NCBI GenBank assembly: GCA_052389435.1
Contig: JBQTIB010000171.1
Coordinates: 1-22,796 of the forward strand
DNA from: JBQTKD01 sp052389435
GTDB lineage: Bacteria; Actinomycetota; Actinomycetes; Sporichthyales; Sporichthyaceae
Reading direction: 5' to 3'
DNA: 22,796 bases
The notes under the pieces are model-generated. The model was given only the letters and a program-made list of their open reading frames with translations, was not told where the DNA came from and did no database searches. Position 1 is the stretch's first letter, and every line of letters begins with the position of its first letter. The translations under genes and the position numbers were made by a program. This document shows, one piece after another, positions 6,962-13,184 of this stretch.

Positions 6962-7627
6962 ATGCGCGTGCTCGGTGTCGACGGGGCTCCCGGTGGCTGG
7001 GTCGGAGCGGTCTGGACCGGGCGAAAGGTGACGGTCCATCACCACGGGACGATCGCGGAGCTCTTCGAGGCGGCGGGCGCGTGCGAGGTCGTCTCGATCG
7101 ACATCCCGATCGGTCTGGTACCCGCCGGCCGGCGCCGCGCCGACGAAGACGCGCGCCGCCTACTGGGGGCGAGCCGGTCCTCGGTGTTCCTCACCCCGGT
7201 CGCCTCCGTGCTGGAGCCGAGGTTGATCTCCGACTACGCCGCCGCCAACGCCGCCTCGCGGGCCGCCGGCCAGGGCGGGATCAGCCGGCAGGCGTGGGGC
7301 CTGCTGCCCCGCATCGCCGAGGTCGAGGCCTGGCGGCACACGGCCCCGGCCACGGTCTACGAAACCCATCCCGAGCTGAGCTTTCAGGCCCTGAACGGCG
7401 GACCGCTCGCCGCGAGCAAGAAGACCTGGACCGGCGCGATGCAGCGCCTCGGACTGCTGCGCGCGGCCGGTCTGGCCCCCGCCCCCGACGCCGCCGCCGG
7501 CCGAGCGGGAGTCGACGACGTCCTCGACGCCTGCGCCTGCGCGTGGTCGGCCCGCCGCATCGCCGCCGGCCGCGGTGTCTGCGTGCCCGCGGACCCGGCG
7601 CCCCACGAGCCCACCATCTGGTTCTGA
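6962..7627 (+). CDS. DUF429 domain protein (predicted RNase H-like nuclease)
   Basis: A 221-residue protein with the DUF429 signatures: GVDGAPGGWVGA (5-16) with D7, SIDIPIGL (45-52) with D47, the ARRLLGASRSSVF segment (64-76), ETHPELSF near 134, and VDDVLDACACAWSA near 183. The acidic residues in these motifs resemble an RNase H-fold active site, and the family is predicted to be a nuclease. I know of no settled biochemical role. Length is normal. It is the first gene of the plus-strand run and is divergent from the DinB-like gene. Confidence 0.85.
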   Translation: MRVLGVDGAPGGWVGAVWTGRKVTVHHHGTIAELFEAAGACEVVSIDIPIGLVPAGRRRADEDARRLLGASRSSVFLTPVASVLEPRLISDYAAANAASRAAGQGGISRQAWGLLPRIAEVEAWRHTAPATVYETHPELSFQALNGGPLAASKKTWTGAMQRLGLLRAAGLAPAPDAAAGRAGVDDVLDACACAWSARRIAAGRGVCVPADPAPHEPTIWF

Positions 7628-7679
7628 CTCCCGCGGCGCGGCGGTCGCGATCGTGATCGAAGCTCGCAGGCGGCCGGGT

Positions 7680-7685
7680 TAGCGT
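7680..7685 (+). promoter_or_regulatory. Candidate -10 box for a leaderless flavin-barrel gene transcript
   Basis: TAGCGT ends 6 nt before the ATG at 7692, fitting TANNNT placed for a leaderless message. The sequence before the ATG (GTTTTC) has no Shine-Dalgarno match. Confidence 0.4.
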
Positions 7686-7691
7686 GTTTTC

Positions 7692-8186
7692 ATGACGACC
7701 TTCTGGAGCGAGTTCGCCACGGCGGCGCCGACGATCGCCGAGGTGTTCCGTCGTCGGCACGCCGCCACCGGAAACCTCTGCATGCTCGCCACCCTGCGCC
7801 GCGACGGGTTCCCGCGCATCTCGCCGATCGAACCGCGCTTCTTCGACGATCGACTGTGGATCGTCGGCATGCCGAACACCACGAAGTTCGCCGACCTCGG
7901 CCGGGACCCGCGCTTCTGTCTGCACACCGCCACCGTCGACACCCGCGTCAGCGAAGGCGACGCGAAGCTGTGGGGCGAAGTCGTCGACCACCGGGACCCC
8001 GCGCTGGCGAAGGCCTTCGCCCAGGACCTCTTCGACGAGACCGGCTTCGACATCCGCGAGACCGAGTTCGGCCACTTCTACGCCGCGCGCATCACCGGGG
8101 CCTCCACGGTCGAGGTCGGCAACAACGAAATGCGGGTCACCGTGTGGCGGCCGGGAGCCCCCGAACGCGTGGTGACGAAGACCTAG
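7692..8186 (+). CDS. Pyridoxamine 5'-phosphate oxidase-like flavin split-barrel protein
   Basis: A 164-residue protein of the PNPOx-like split-barrel superfamily. The N-terminal part has LCMLATLRRDGFPRISPIEPRF, the typical first strands, followed by LWIVGMPNTTKFADLGRDPRFCLHTAT, where the strand and the helix that contact the flavin phosphate usually lie. Members bind FMN or F420, and a few bind haem. In actinomycetes many are F420-dependent reductases, so FMN against F420 cannot be decided here. It is not PdxH, because it lacks the C-terminal PNPOx dimerisation segment and is shorter. It begins 64 nt after DUF429 with its own promoter-like box. Confidence 0.8.
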   Translation: MTTFWSEFATAAPTIAEVFRRRHAATGNLCMLATLRRDGFPRISPIEPRFFDDRLWIVGMPNTTKFADLGRDPRFCLHTATVDTRVSEGDAKLWGEVVDHRDPALAKAFAQDLFDETGFDIRETEFGHFYAARITGASTVEVGNNEMRVTVWRPGAPERVVTKT

Positions 8187-8207
8187 GCCCCCGGCTTGGA
8201 TGGGCTC

Positions 8208-9035
8208 GTGCGCCGTCGCCTCCTCGCCGTGATCGGCGGGCTCGTCCTGCTGGCGGGGTGCGGTGGCGCGGTGGAGCGGCCGAGAGCCGTCGCCCACCCC
8301 AGCGACCTGCGCGGCCTGTGGCGCGCCGAAGGTCCCGGCATCGCAGGCGAGACGTATCTGCGGCTCGATCGGGGCAACCGCTTCTTTCTCTTCCAGAGGT
8401 GCGGTTCGCCGTTCGGACAGTGGCGGGCGGTCCCCGGCGGCGCGGTCGCGTTCCTGCTCGTCGTCGGCGCACCCGACTGCCCGCCGAGCGACGGCGCGGA
8501 CGAGTGGGAGCGCACCACTCCCGGCTGGTTGCGGGCGGTCGCGACCTTCCACCTCGACGGCGAGCGCCGCGTTCTGCTCGACCGGGCCGGCGGACGGCTC
8601 GCCCGCCTCACCCCCGTGTCCGAGGCGCCCGGCGCGGACCTGCCCGGCGAACGCGTCGCCCAGGAAGGGCCGGACCGGGCCGAGATCGCACAACTCGACG
8701 ACGCCAGGCCGCCGCCCGCAGGCCTGCGCCGCGCAGAGGTCTCCGACGTGGCCGGGCCCTGGCTGCCCGCCGACCGGGCGCGAGGGGTGTTCGTCGAGTT
8801 CGGCGCGGACGGGTCGATGCGACTGCGGGACGGCTGCAACACCGGCCGCGGCCGCTGGGCGCTCGGGCCCGGAGGCGCCTGGGCGGCCGTGCTGTCGCTG
8901 TCCTACGTCGTGTCCTGCGAGAACGCGCCCGTGGCCGATTGGCTGCAGACGGCGGTGTGGGCGACGTTCGACAACTCCGGGTTCGTGCTCGTGGGGGCGG
9001 ACGGAAAGGTGCTGGGCACCCTCGTGAAGGTGTGA
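8208..9035 (+). CDS. Secreted lipoprotein with two tandem META/HslJ-like domains
   Basis: A 275-residue predicted lipoprotein. It has an RRR n-region, a hydrophobic core and the lipobox LLAGC with C18 as the lipidation site. The mature protein appears to be an internal duplication. Repeat 1 (about 33-134) and repeat 2 (about 179-273) share an order of landmarks: LRGLW/VAGPW, LRLDRGNRF/VEFGADGSMRL, a CG or CN, G.W with PGGA, a second Cys (C91, C237), WL.....AT F, and a closing GG/DGK hairpin. Each repeat has two cysteines that could form a disulfide. The pattern resembles META/HslJ-like beta domains, but I am not certain of the family. The GTG at 8208 gives a clean signal peptide; a TTG at 8196 would add four residues. 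Confidence 0.7.
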   Translation: MRRRLLAVIGGLVLLAGCGGAVERPRAVAHPSDLRGLWRAEGPGIAGETYLRLDRGNRFFLFQRCGSPFGQWRAVPGGAVAFLLVVGAPDCPPSDGADEWERTTPGWLRAVATFHLDGERRVLLDRAGGRLARLTPVSEAPGADLPGERVAQEGPDRAEIAQLDDARPPPAGLRRAEVSDVAGPWLPADRARGVFVEFGADGSMRLRDGCNTGRGRWALGPGGAWAAVLSLSYVVSCENAPVADWLQTAVWATFDNSGFVLVGADGKVLGTLVKV

Positions 9036-9061
9036 GTCCCTCACGCGTCGCGCCCTCCTGC

Positions 9062-9090
9062 TTGACCCGTTGTCGTCGGGCGGTCACGTT
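9062..9090 (+). promoter_or_regulatory. Candidate promoter of the CHAP gene
   Basis: TTGACC (9062-9067), a 17-nt spacer and CACGTT (9085-9090) resemble a vegetative -35/-10 pair ahead of the ATG at 9134. The -35 box is good and the -10 weak. Confidence 0.35.
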
Positions 9091-9133
9091 CGGTTGTAGG
9101 AGAGCCGACGTCGAAGCCTTGGGGGGCGCAACG

Positions 9134-10033
9134 ATGGGCGAGGACCGCATGGGTGTCATCGGAACCTGCTGGGGCCGCGTGTCCCGCCGGCGGGGAGTGG
9201 TCGTGCTCGCCGGCGCACTGCTGCTCACCGCACCGTTGGCAACGGCGGACGCCGGCAGCCAGACGCTGTGCCGCGGGTATGCGAAGTGCCGCGACGCGGG
9301 CTACTCCGACGCGGGGTACCAGACGAACTCCCGGACCTCCTACTGGCGCATGTTCACCGGGCCCAACTGCACCAACTACGTGGCCTACCGACTCGTCCGC
9401 GACGGCCTCGCCGACGACCGTCCGGCGCCCGATCCCGGCCAGAGCAACGCCAGCCTGAACGCGTTCGCGTGGGGCGTGACCTACGGCAGTCTCACCAATT
9501 CGGTGCCCAAGGTCGGCTCGGTGGCCTGGTGGGGCGCCAACGCCGGCAAGGGCAGCATCGGACACGTGGCCTACGTGGAGAAGGTGAACCGGGATGGCTC
9601 CATCGCCATCTCGGAGGACTCCTCGAGCGGAAACGGCTTCGCCTGGAAGAAACTGACCCCGGGTCAGGGTTGGCCGCAGGGTTTCATCCACTTCGGCGCC
9701 GACCGGCCCCGGGCGCTGCCGATGCCGCCGAGCGGCTCCCCGGAGCGACCCGAACGCCCAGAGCGCATCCCGGGCGGGAAGTTCGGCGGGGAGTGGACCG
9801 GTGGCGGCGTGCAGTGGATCGAGGGCGAGGAATCGACCGTGCCCGACCGGGTGGAGGCGACCCCGGAGCGCCGCCGGGAGCGCCCGGCCTACGGGCCGAA
9901 GCGGAGCGTGAAGAAGGCCCACGGCAAGGCGGCGAAACGGCGCGCGCCGAGCAAGGAGATGGGCGGCGAGGTCGGTGGAGCGCTCAGCGGCATGGGTGGC
10001 TGGCAGGGCTCCTACGGTCCGGCGAACCGCTAG
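9134..10033 (+). CDS. Secreted CHAP-domain amidase/endopeptidase with basic C-terminal tail
   Basis: A 299-residue exported protein. A signal peptide (about 1-40: SRRR, then VVVLAGALLLTAPLA, then ADA) precedes a CHAP domain with the catalytic cysteine C79 in GPNCTNYVAY and histidine H144 in GHVAYVEKV; E161 in AISED is a candidate third residue. The SVPKVGSVAWWG segment is the usual loop before the histidine strand. CHAP enzymes cleave peptidoglycan amide or peptide bonds. There is no recognisable SH3b, LysM or choline-binding module. After residue 190 the protein continues as a roughly 110-residue Pro/Arg/Gly and Lys-rich tail that may bind anionic wall polymers. The start ATG follows a GGGGGG run at 7 nt; an ATG at 9149 is possible. 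Confidence 0.82.
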   Translation: MGEDRMGVIGTCWGRVSRRRGVVVLAGALLLTAPLATADAGSQTLCRGYAKCRDAGYSDAGYQTNSRTSYWRMFTGPNCTNYVAYRLVRDGLADDRPAPDPGQSNASLNAFAWGVTYGSLTNSVPKVGSVAWWGANAGKGSIGHVAYVEKVNRDGSIAISEDSSSGNGFAWKKLTPGQGWPQGFIHFGADRPRALPMPPSGSPERPERPERIPGGKFGGEWTGGGVQWIEGEESTVPDRVEATPERRRERPAYGPKRSVKKAHGKAAKRRAPSKEMGGEVGGALSGMGGWQGSYGPANR

Positions 10034-10047
10034 GGCAGCATGAGGGT

Positions 10048-10773
10048 ATGACCGATGCCCTCGCGATCGCCGCCCAACCGAGCGTCACCTACACCGAGGA
10101 CGTGGCGGTGCTCTCCCTCGGGTCGGGGGAGGGCCGTTTCAACCTCGACTCCGTCGCCGCCATCGAAGCCTGCTTCGACGAGATCCTGGCCAGTGGCGCC
10201 AAGGCGATGGTGACCGTGGCGGACAGCAAGATCTGGTCCAACGGACTGGACGTCGAGTGGCTCTTCGCCAACCCCGAGCGGGCCGGGGAGTGCATTCGCC
10301 TCGCGGAGAAGGCGTTCGGGCGAATCATGACCGCTCCGATCCCCACGGTCGCAGCGCTGGGCGGGCACGTCTTTGCCGGCGGGATGTTCCTGGCGATGGC
10401 GCACGACGTCCGCATCATGCGCGCCGATCGAGGCTTCCTCTGCCTGCCCGAGGTCGACATGGGCGTGGTGTTCACCCCCGGGATGATCGCGCAACTGCAG
10501 GCAACCATGACCCCGGCGACGGCGCACAGGGCCATGGTGTTCGGGCACCGCTTCGCCGCGCAGGAGGCGCTGGCCGCGGGCCTGGTCGCCGAGGCCGTGG
10601 AGTTGGAACGGCTCTTGCCCCGGGCCCTCGAGATCGCCAACGCCCTGTCCGGCAGGGACCGGGCCACCGTGGCCGAACTCAAGCGGCGGATCTACGCCGA
10701 CGCCATCGCGGCGCTCGGAGCCGAGGCTCCGAACCGCGAGATGCTCGCCAGTCTCGGCGTGAAGTTCGACTGA
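10048..10773 (+). CDS. Enoyl-CoA hydratase/isomerase family protein, delta3-delta2-enoyl-CoA isomerase-like
   Basis: A 241-residue crotonase-fold protein. Oxyanion-hole loops are seen at SNGLDVEWL (64-72) and ALGGHVFAGGMFLAMAHD (103-120). The motif RGFLCLPEVDMG (128-139) carries E135 where isomerases have the single catalytic glutamate. The GH..AGG...A..HD..IMR.DRGF..L.EVD pattern is close to plant peroxisomal delta3,delta2-enoyl-CoA isomerases, which shift the double bond of unsaturated fatty acyl-CoAs for beta-oxidation. The second glutamate of true hydratases is not evident, favouring isomerase. The ATG at 10048 follows GAGGG closely, only 14 nt after the CHAP stop. Exact substrate is uncertain. 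Confidence 0.8.
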   Translation: MTDALAIAAQPSVTYTEDVAVLSLGSGEGRFNLDSVAAIEACFDEILASGAKAMVTVADSKIWSNGLDVEWLFANPERAGECIRLAEKAFGRIMTAPIPTVAALGGHVFAGGMFLAMAHDVRIMRADRGFLCLPEVDMGVVFTPGMIAQLQATMTPATAHRAMVFGHRFAAQEALAAGLVAEAVELERLLPRALEIANALSGRDRATVAELKRRIYADAIAALGAEAPNREMLASLGVKFD

Positions 10774-10784
10774 CGGACTGTCAG
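10770..10784 (+). terminator. Small hairpin over the stop codon of the isomerase-like gene
   Basis: CTGAC (10770-10774) pairs with GTCAG (10780-10784) around a 5-nt loop, followed by AAAATT. It overlaps the TGA stop codon at 10771-10773 and lies 7 nt before hairpin repeat copy 4. The two may act together as a terminator. The short stem makes this tentative. Confidence 0.3.
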
Positions 10785-10791
10785 AAAATTG

Positions 10792-10817
10792 GCCGTGGGG
10801 GTTGTCGTCCCCACGGC
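10792..10817. repeat. Hairpin repeat copy 4, probable bidirectional terminator
   Basis: GCCGTGGGG (10792-10800) and CCCCACGGC (10809-10817) form a perfect 9-bp stem around GTTGTCGT. The left arm and loop (CCGTGGGGGTTGTC) resemble the minus-strand reading of copy 3 (CCGTGGGGGCTGTC), so it is a diverged family member. It lies between the convergent ends of the isomerase-like gene (10773) and menF (10833), where a two-way terminator is expected. Confidence 0.65.
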
Positions 10818-10832
10818 TGTGCCTGGACGAGC

Positions 10833-12104
10833 TCAGCCGGCGTAGGCGTCGACGTCGGCGTTGAGGGTTTCGCGGACCGCGTCGAACTTCGCCGCGGCCT
10901 CGGCGGCTTCGACCTCCGGGTCCGAGCCGGCGACGATGCCGCAGCCGGCGAACAGGCGCAGCGCCGTGCCGTCGACCTGGGCGCAGCGCAGCGCGATGCC
11001 CCACTCGCCGTCGCCGCGCGCGTCCATCCAACCCACCGGGCCGGCATACCGCCCGCGGTCGATGCTCTCGAGGTCGGCGATGACCCGCGCGGCGGCCTGG
11101 GTGGGAGTGCCGCAGACCGCGGCGGTCGGATGCAGCAGACCCGCGAGGGCCAGCGCCGGAGTGTCCGCGCGCAGCGTCCCGGTGACCTCGGTGGCGAGGT
11201 GGGCGACGTTGCGCAGCGTCAGCACCGACGGCTCCGCCGGCACGGTCAGTTCCGTGCAGTACGGGCGCAGGGCGTCGGCGGCCGAGCGCGCGGCGTAGGC
11301 GTGCTCCTCGCGGTCCTTGTCCGAGCCCTGCAGTCGCTGCGCGACGTGGGCGTCGGACTCGAAGCCGTCCGGGTCGCCCGGCCACGCCGTTCCGGCGAGT
11401 ACCCGCGAGGAGACTTCGGCGCCGACACGGCGGATCAGCAGTTCCGGCGTCGCGCCCACGAGGTCGGCGACGGCGAAGGTGAAGCACTCGGGGTAGCGAC
11501 TGGCCAGGCCGCGCAGCAGGTGGCGCACGTCGACCGGAGCGTCGGCCTGCGCGCGCAGTTCTCGGGCGAGCACCACCTTGGAGAGTTCGCCGGCCTGGAT
11601 GCGGCGCACGGCCTCGGCCACCGCGCGGCGCCACCCCGCCTCGCCGGTGTCGTTGTCGTCGATCCGGACCGTCGGCGCGACGGGGGCGGGGGTGGGCGAG
11701 GCGAGGCGTGCGGGCTCGGCGCCGACGGTCGTCAGCCAGGACCGGCCGTCCCGGTGGCCGACGATCGTCCGCGGAAGCACCAGCACGGACGGGGCGGGCG
11801 CGTCGGCGAACGCGAAGCTGCCGAACAGCACGGGTCCCGTGCCGGGCAGATCCACCCGGTCCTCGACGACCGTGTCGGCGAACAGGGCCCGCGCCCACGC
11901 GGTGGCGCGGTCGAAGCGGTCCGGTCCGGTCAGCGAAAGCCGCGCGGCCTCGCCCCAGCCGACCAGGCCCTCGCCGTGACGCACCCAGGCCAGCGGGGAA
12001 CCGGCGGGAAGAACCTCGAGCAACTCGGCCGCGGCTGCTGCCTCCGCGCCGTGGAGTTCCACGGTCCGGACGGTCAGCGGCTCCTCGCAGGCCGCGGTGC
12101 TCAC
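10833..12104 (-). CDS. menF: Isochorismate synthase, menaquinone type
   Basis: A 423-residue chorismate-utilising enzyme that converts chorismate to isochorismate, the entry step of classical menaquinone synthesis. Family residues are all present: K176 in AGELSKVVLARE, E221 in ATPELL, GT at 239-240, E267 in SDKDREEH, H302 in VAHLATEVTG, HPTAAVCGTP (325-334), ESIDRGRYAGPVGW (346-359) and the Mg-binding FAGCGIVAGSDPEVE end. Isochorismate synthases also feed siderophores, but the divergent menG neighbour supports a menaquinone role. The GTG at 12104 is chosen because AGGGAG lies 8 nt upstream. An ATG at 12152 is a fair alternative, since a TACCCT box sits 7 nt before it and would suit a leaderless start; the added 16 residues look unconserved. 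Confidence 0.9.
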   Translation of the reverse strand: MSTAACEEPLTVRTVELHGAEAAAAAELLEVLPAGSPLAWVRHGEGLVGWGEAARLSLTGPDRFDRATAWARALFADTVVEDRVDLPGTGPVLFGSFAFADAPAPSVLVLPRTIVGHRDGRSWLTTVGAEPARLASPTPAPVAPTVRIDDNDTGEAGWRRAVAEAVRRIQAGELSKVVLARELRAQADAPVDVRHLLRGLASRYPECFTFAVADLVGATPELLIRRVGAEVSSRVLAGTAWPGDPDGFESDAHVAQRLQGSDKDREEHAYAARSAADALRPYCTELTVPAEPSVLTLRNVAHLATEVTGTLRADTPALALAGLLHPTAAVCGTPTQAAARVIADLESIDRGRYAGPVGWMDARGDGEWGIALRCAQVDGTALRLFAGCGIVAGSDPEVEAAEAAAKFDAVRETLNADVDAYAG

Positions 12105-12112
12105 AGACGGTT

Positions 12113-12118
12113 CTCCCT
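12113..12118 (-). promoter_or_regulatory. Ribosome binding site favouring the GTG start of menF
   Basis: AGGGAG on the minus strand lies 8 nt before the GTG at 12104. It is the only good Shine-Dalgarno match near the possible starts of menF. Confidence 0.45.
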
Positions 12119-12158
12119 CTCCCGCGTCGGCCTTGGCCCGGCCCGACGCCATGCCGCT

Positions 12159-12279
12159 CAGGGTACGCGCAAGGGAGCCGAGGCGAGTGCCGCACGTCGA
12201 CCGCAGGGAGTATGCGCAAGCGAGCCGAGCGATGAGCGAGCGCCGAGGAAGGAGGTGTTTGCTCGTCCGAGGCGAGTGC
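12159..12279. repeat. Imperfect direct repeats in the menF-menG gap
   Basis: The 245-nt divergent gap holds internal repeats. 12164-12182 and 12211-12229 agree at 17 of 19 positions (TAYGCGCAAGSGAGCCGAG). CCGAGGCGAGTGC occurs exactly at 12178-12190 and 12267-12279. Further short CGAGCG/GAGCGAGCG runs fill the space between them. The region must carry both promoters. A possible -10 box for menF (TACCCT on the minus strand, 12165-12160) overlaps the first repeat. I see no other gene in it. Confidence 0.55.
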
Positions 12280-12349
12280 GCCCGGGCGAGGAGTCGTTCC
12301 GCGGCGACCACGGTGCAACGGCCGGCGCAGTACGCGGGAGGATGGCGGC

Positions 12350-13045
12350 ATGAGTCGCGCGACCCTGGAGAAGCAACCGTCGGAAGTGGCGGCGATGTTC
12401 GACGACGTCGCCCGCCGCTACGACGTCACCAACGACCTGCTGAGCCTGGGTCAGACCCGGCTGTGGCGTCGTGCGGTGGCCGACGCGGTCGCCGCGCAGG
12501 CCGGGGACCGCGTCCTGGACCTCGCGGCGGGCACGGGCACCAGCGCGCTGCCGTTCGTTGCGGCCGGGGCGGTCACGGTGTGCTGCGACTTCTCCCTTGG
12601 CATGCTCCGCGAGGGCAAGCGCAAGCGTCCGTCGATGAGCTTCGTCGCCGGCGACGCCCTGCGGCTGCCGTTCGCCGACGCCTCCTTCGACGCGGTCACG
12701 ATCTCCTTCGGCCTGCGCAACGTCGCAGATCCGGACGCCGCGCTCGGCGAACTGCTGCGCGTGACCCGGCCCGGCGGGCGTCTGGTGGTGTGCGAGTTCA
12801 GTCACCCGACGATCAAGCCCTTCCGGACCGTGTACACCGAATATCTGATGAAGGCGCTGCCGCCGATCGCGCGCAGGTGTTCCTCGAACCCGGACGCCTA
12901 CGTCTACCTGGCGGAATCGATCCGGGCCTGGCCGACGCAGTCCGAACTCGCCGGGCGGGTCGCCGCCGCGGGCTGGGAGCGGGTTGGTTTCCGCAACCTG
13001 ACCGGTGGCATCGTGGCCCTGCATCGGGGACGTAGACCCAGCTGA
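12350..13045 (+). CDS. menG: Demethylmenaquinone C-methyltransferase
   Basis: A 231-residue UbiE/MenG methyltransferase. It carries out the final SAM-dependent ring methylation that turns demethylmenaquinone into menaquinone, probably at the inner face of the membrane. Signatures seen: FDDVARRYDVTNDLLSLG (17-34), SAM motif I VLDLAAGTGTS (55-65), D80 at the second strand, GDALRLPFADASFDAVT (101-117), SFGLRNVADP (119-128) and VTRPGG (138-143). Length is normal for the actinobacterial type. The ATG has GGGAGG 8 nt upstream. It is divergent from menF and is followed, after a 139-nt regulatory gap, by menJ. Confidence 0.93.
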   Translation: MSRATLEKQPSEVAAMFDDVARRYDVTNDLLSLGQTRLWRRAVADAVAAQAGDRVLDLAAGTGTSALPFVAAGAVTVCCDFSLGMLREGKRKRPSMSFVAGDALRLPFADASFDAVTISFGLRNVADPDAALGELLRVTRPGGRLVVCEFSHPTIKPFRTVYTEYLMKALPPIARRCSSNPDAYVYLAESIRAWPTQSELAGRVAAAGWERVGFRNLTGGIVALHRGRRPS

Positions 13046-13080
13046 ACGGGCTCGGTTCGCGAGCAGTTCCCCGAGCGGCG

Positions 13081-13086
13081 TAGAGT
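13081..13086 (+). promoter_or_regulatory. Candidate -10 box ahead of menJ-nuo
   Basis: TAGAGT fits TANNNT; a weak -35-like TTCGCG lies 19 nt upstream (13056-13061). Transcription would begin near 13092, so the palindrome at 13099-13118 would lie just downstream of the start point. Assigned from pattern only. Confidence 0.3.
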
Positions 13087-13098
13087 AGCCCCAGCACT

Positions 13099-13118
13099 CT
13101 CGTGAAATAGTTCACAAG
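13099..13118. promoter_or_regulatory. Rex-like (or Crp/GlxR-like) operator upstream of menJ-nuo
   Basis: The core GTGAAATAGTTCAC is a perfect inverted repeat of GTGAA around ATAG. Taken as TCGTGAAATAGTTCACAA, it matches the Rex consensus TTGTGAA-N4-TTCACAA at all but one defined position (C13101). Rex senses NADH/NAD+ and controls respiratory genes in actinomycetes, which suits a site ahead of a complex I operon. The same bases also fit the Crp/GlxR pattern TGTGA-N2-TA-N2-TCACA with one mismatch, so the binding protein is not settled. Confidence 0.6.
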
Positions 13119-13184
13119 CCGCTGCCGCGGGCACAGCACGCTCGGTGTCGCCGGTAGCCCCCGTACCGCAAGGCAGGTTTCGTC

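Noticed and set aside
7281..9044. 587-residue minus-strand frame across DUF429, the flavin-barrel protein and the lipoprotein
   Set aside because: It is wholly antisense to three well-supported genes and its translation has no recognisable domain.
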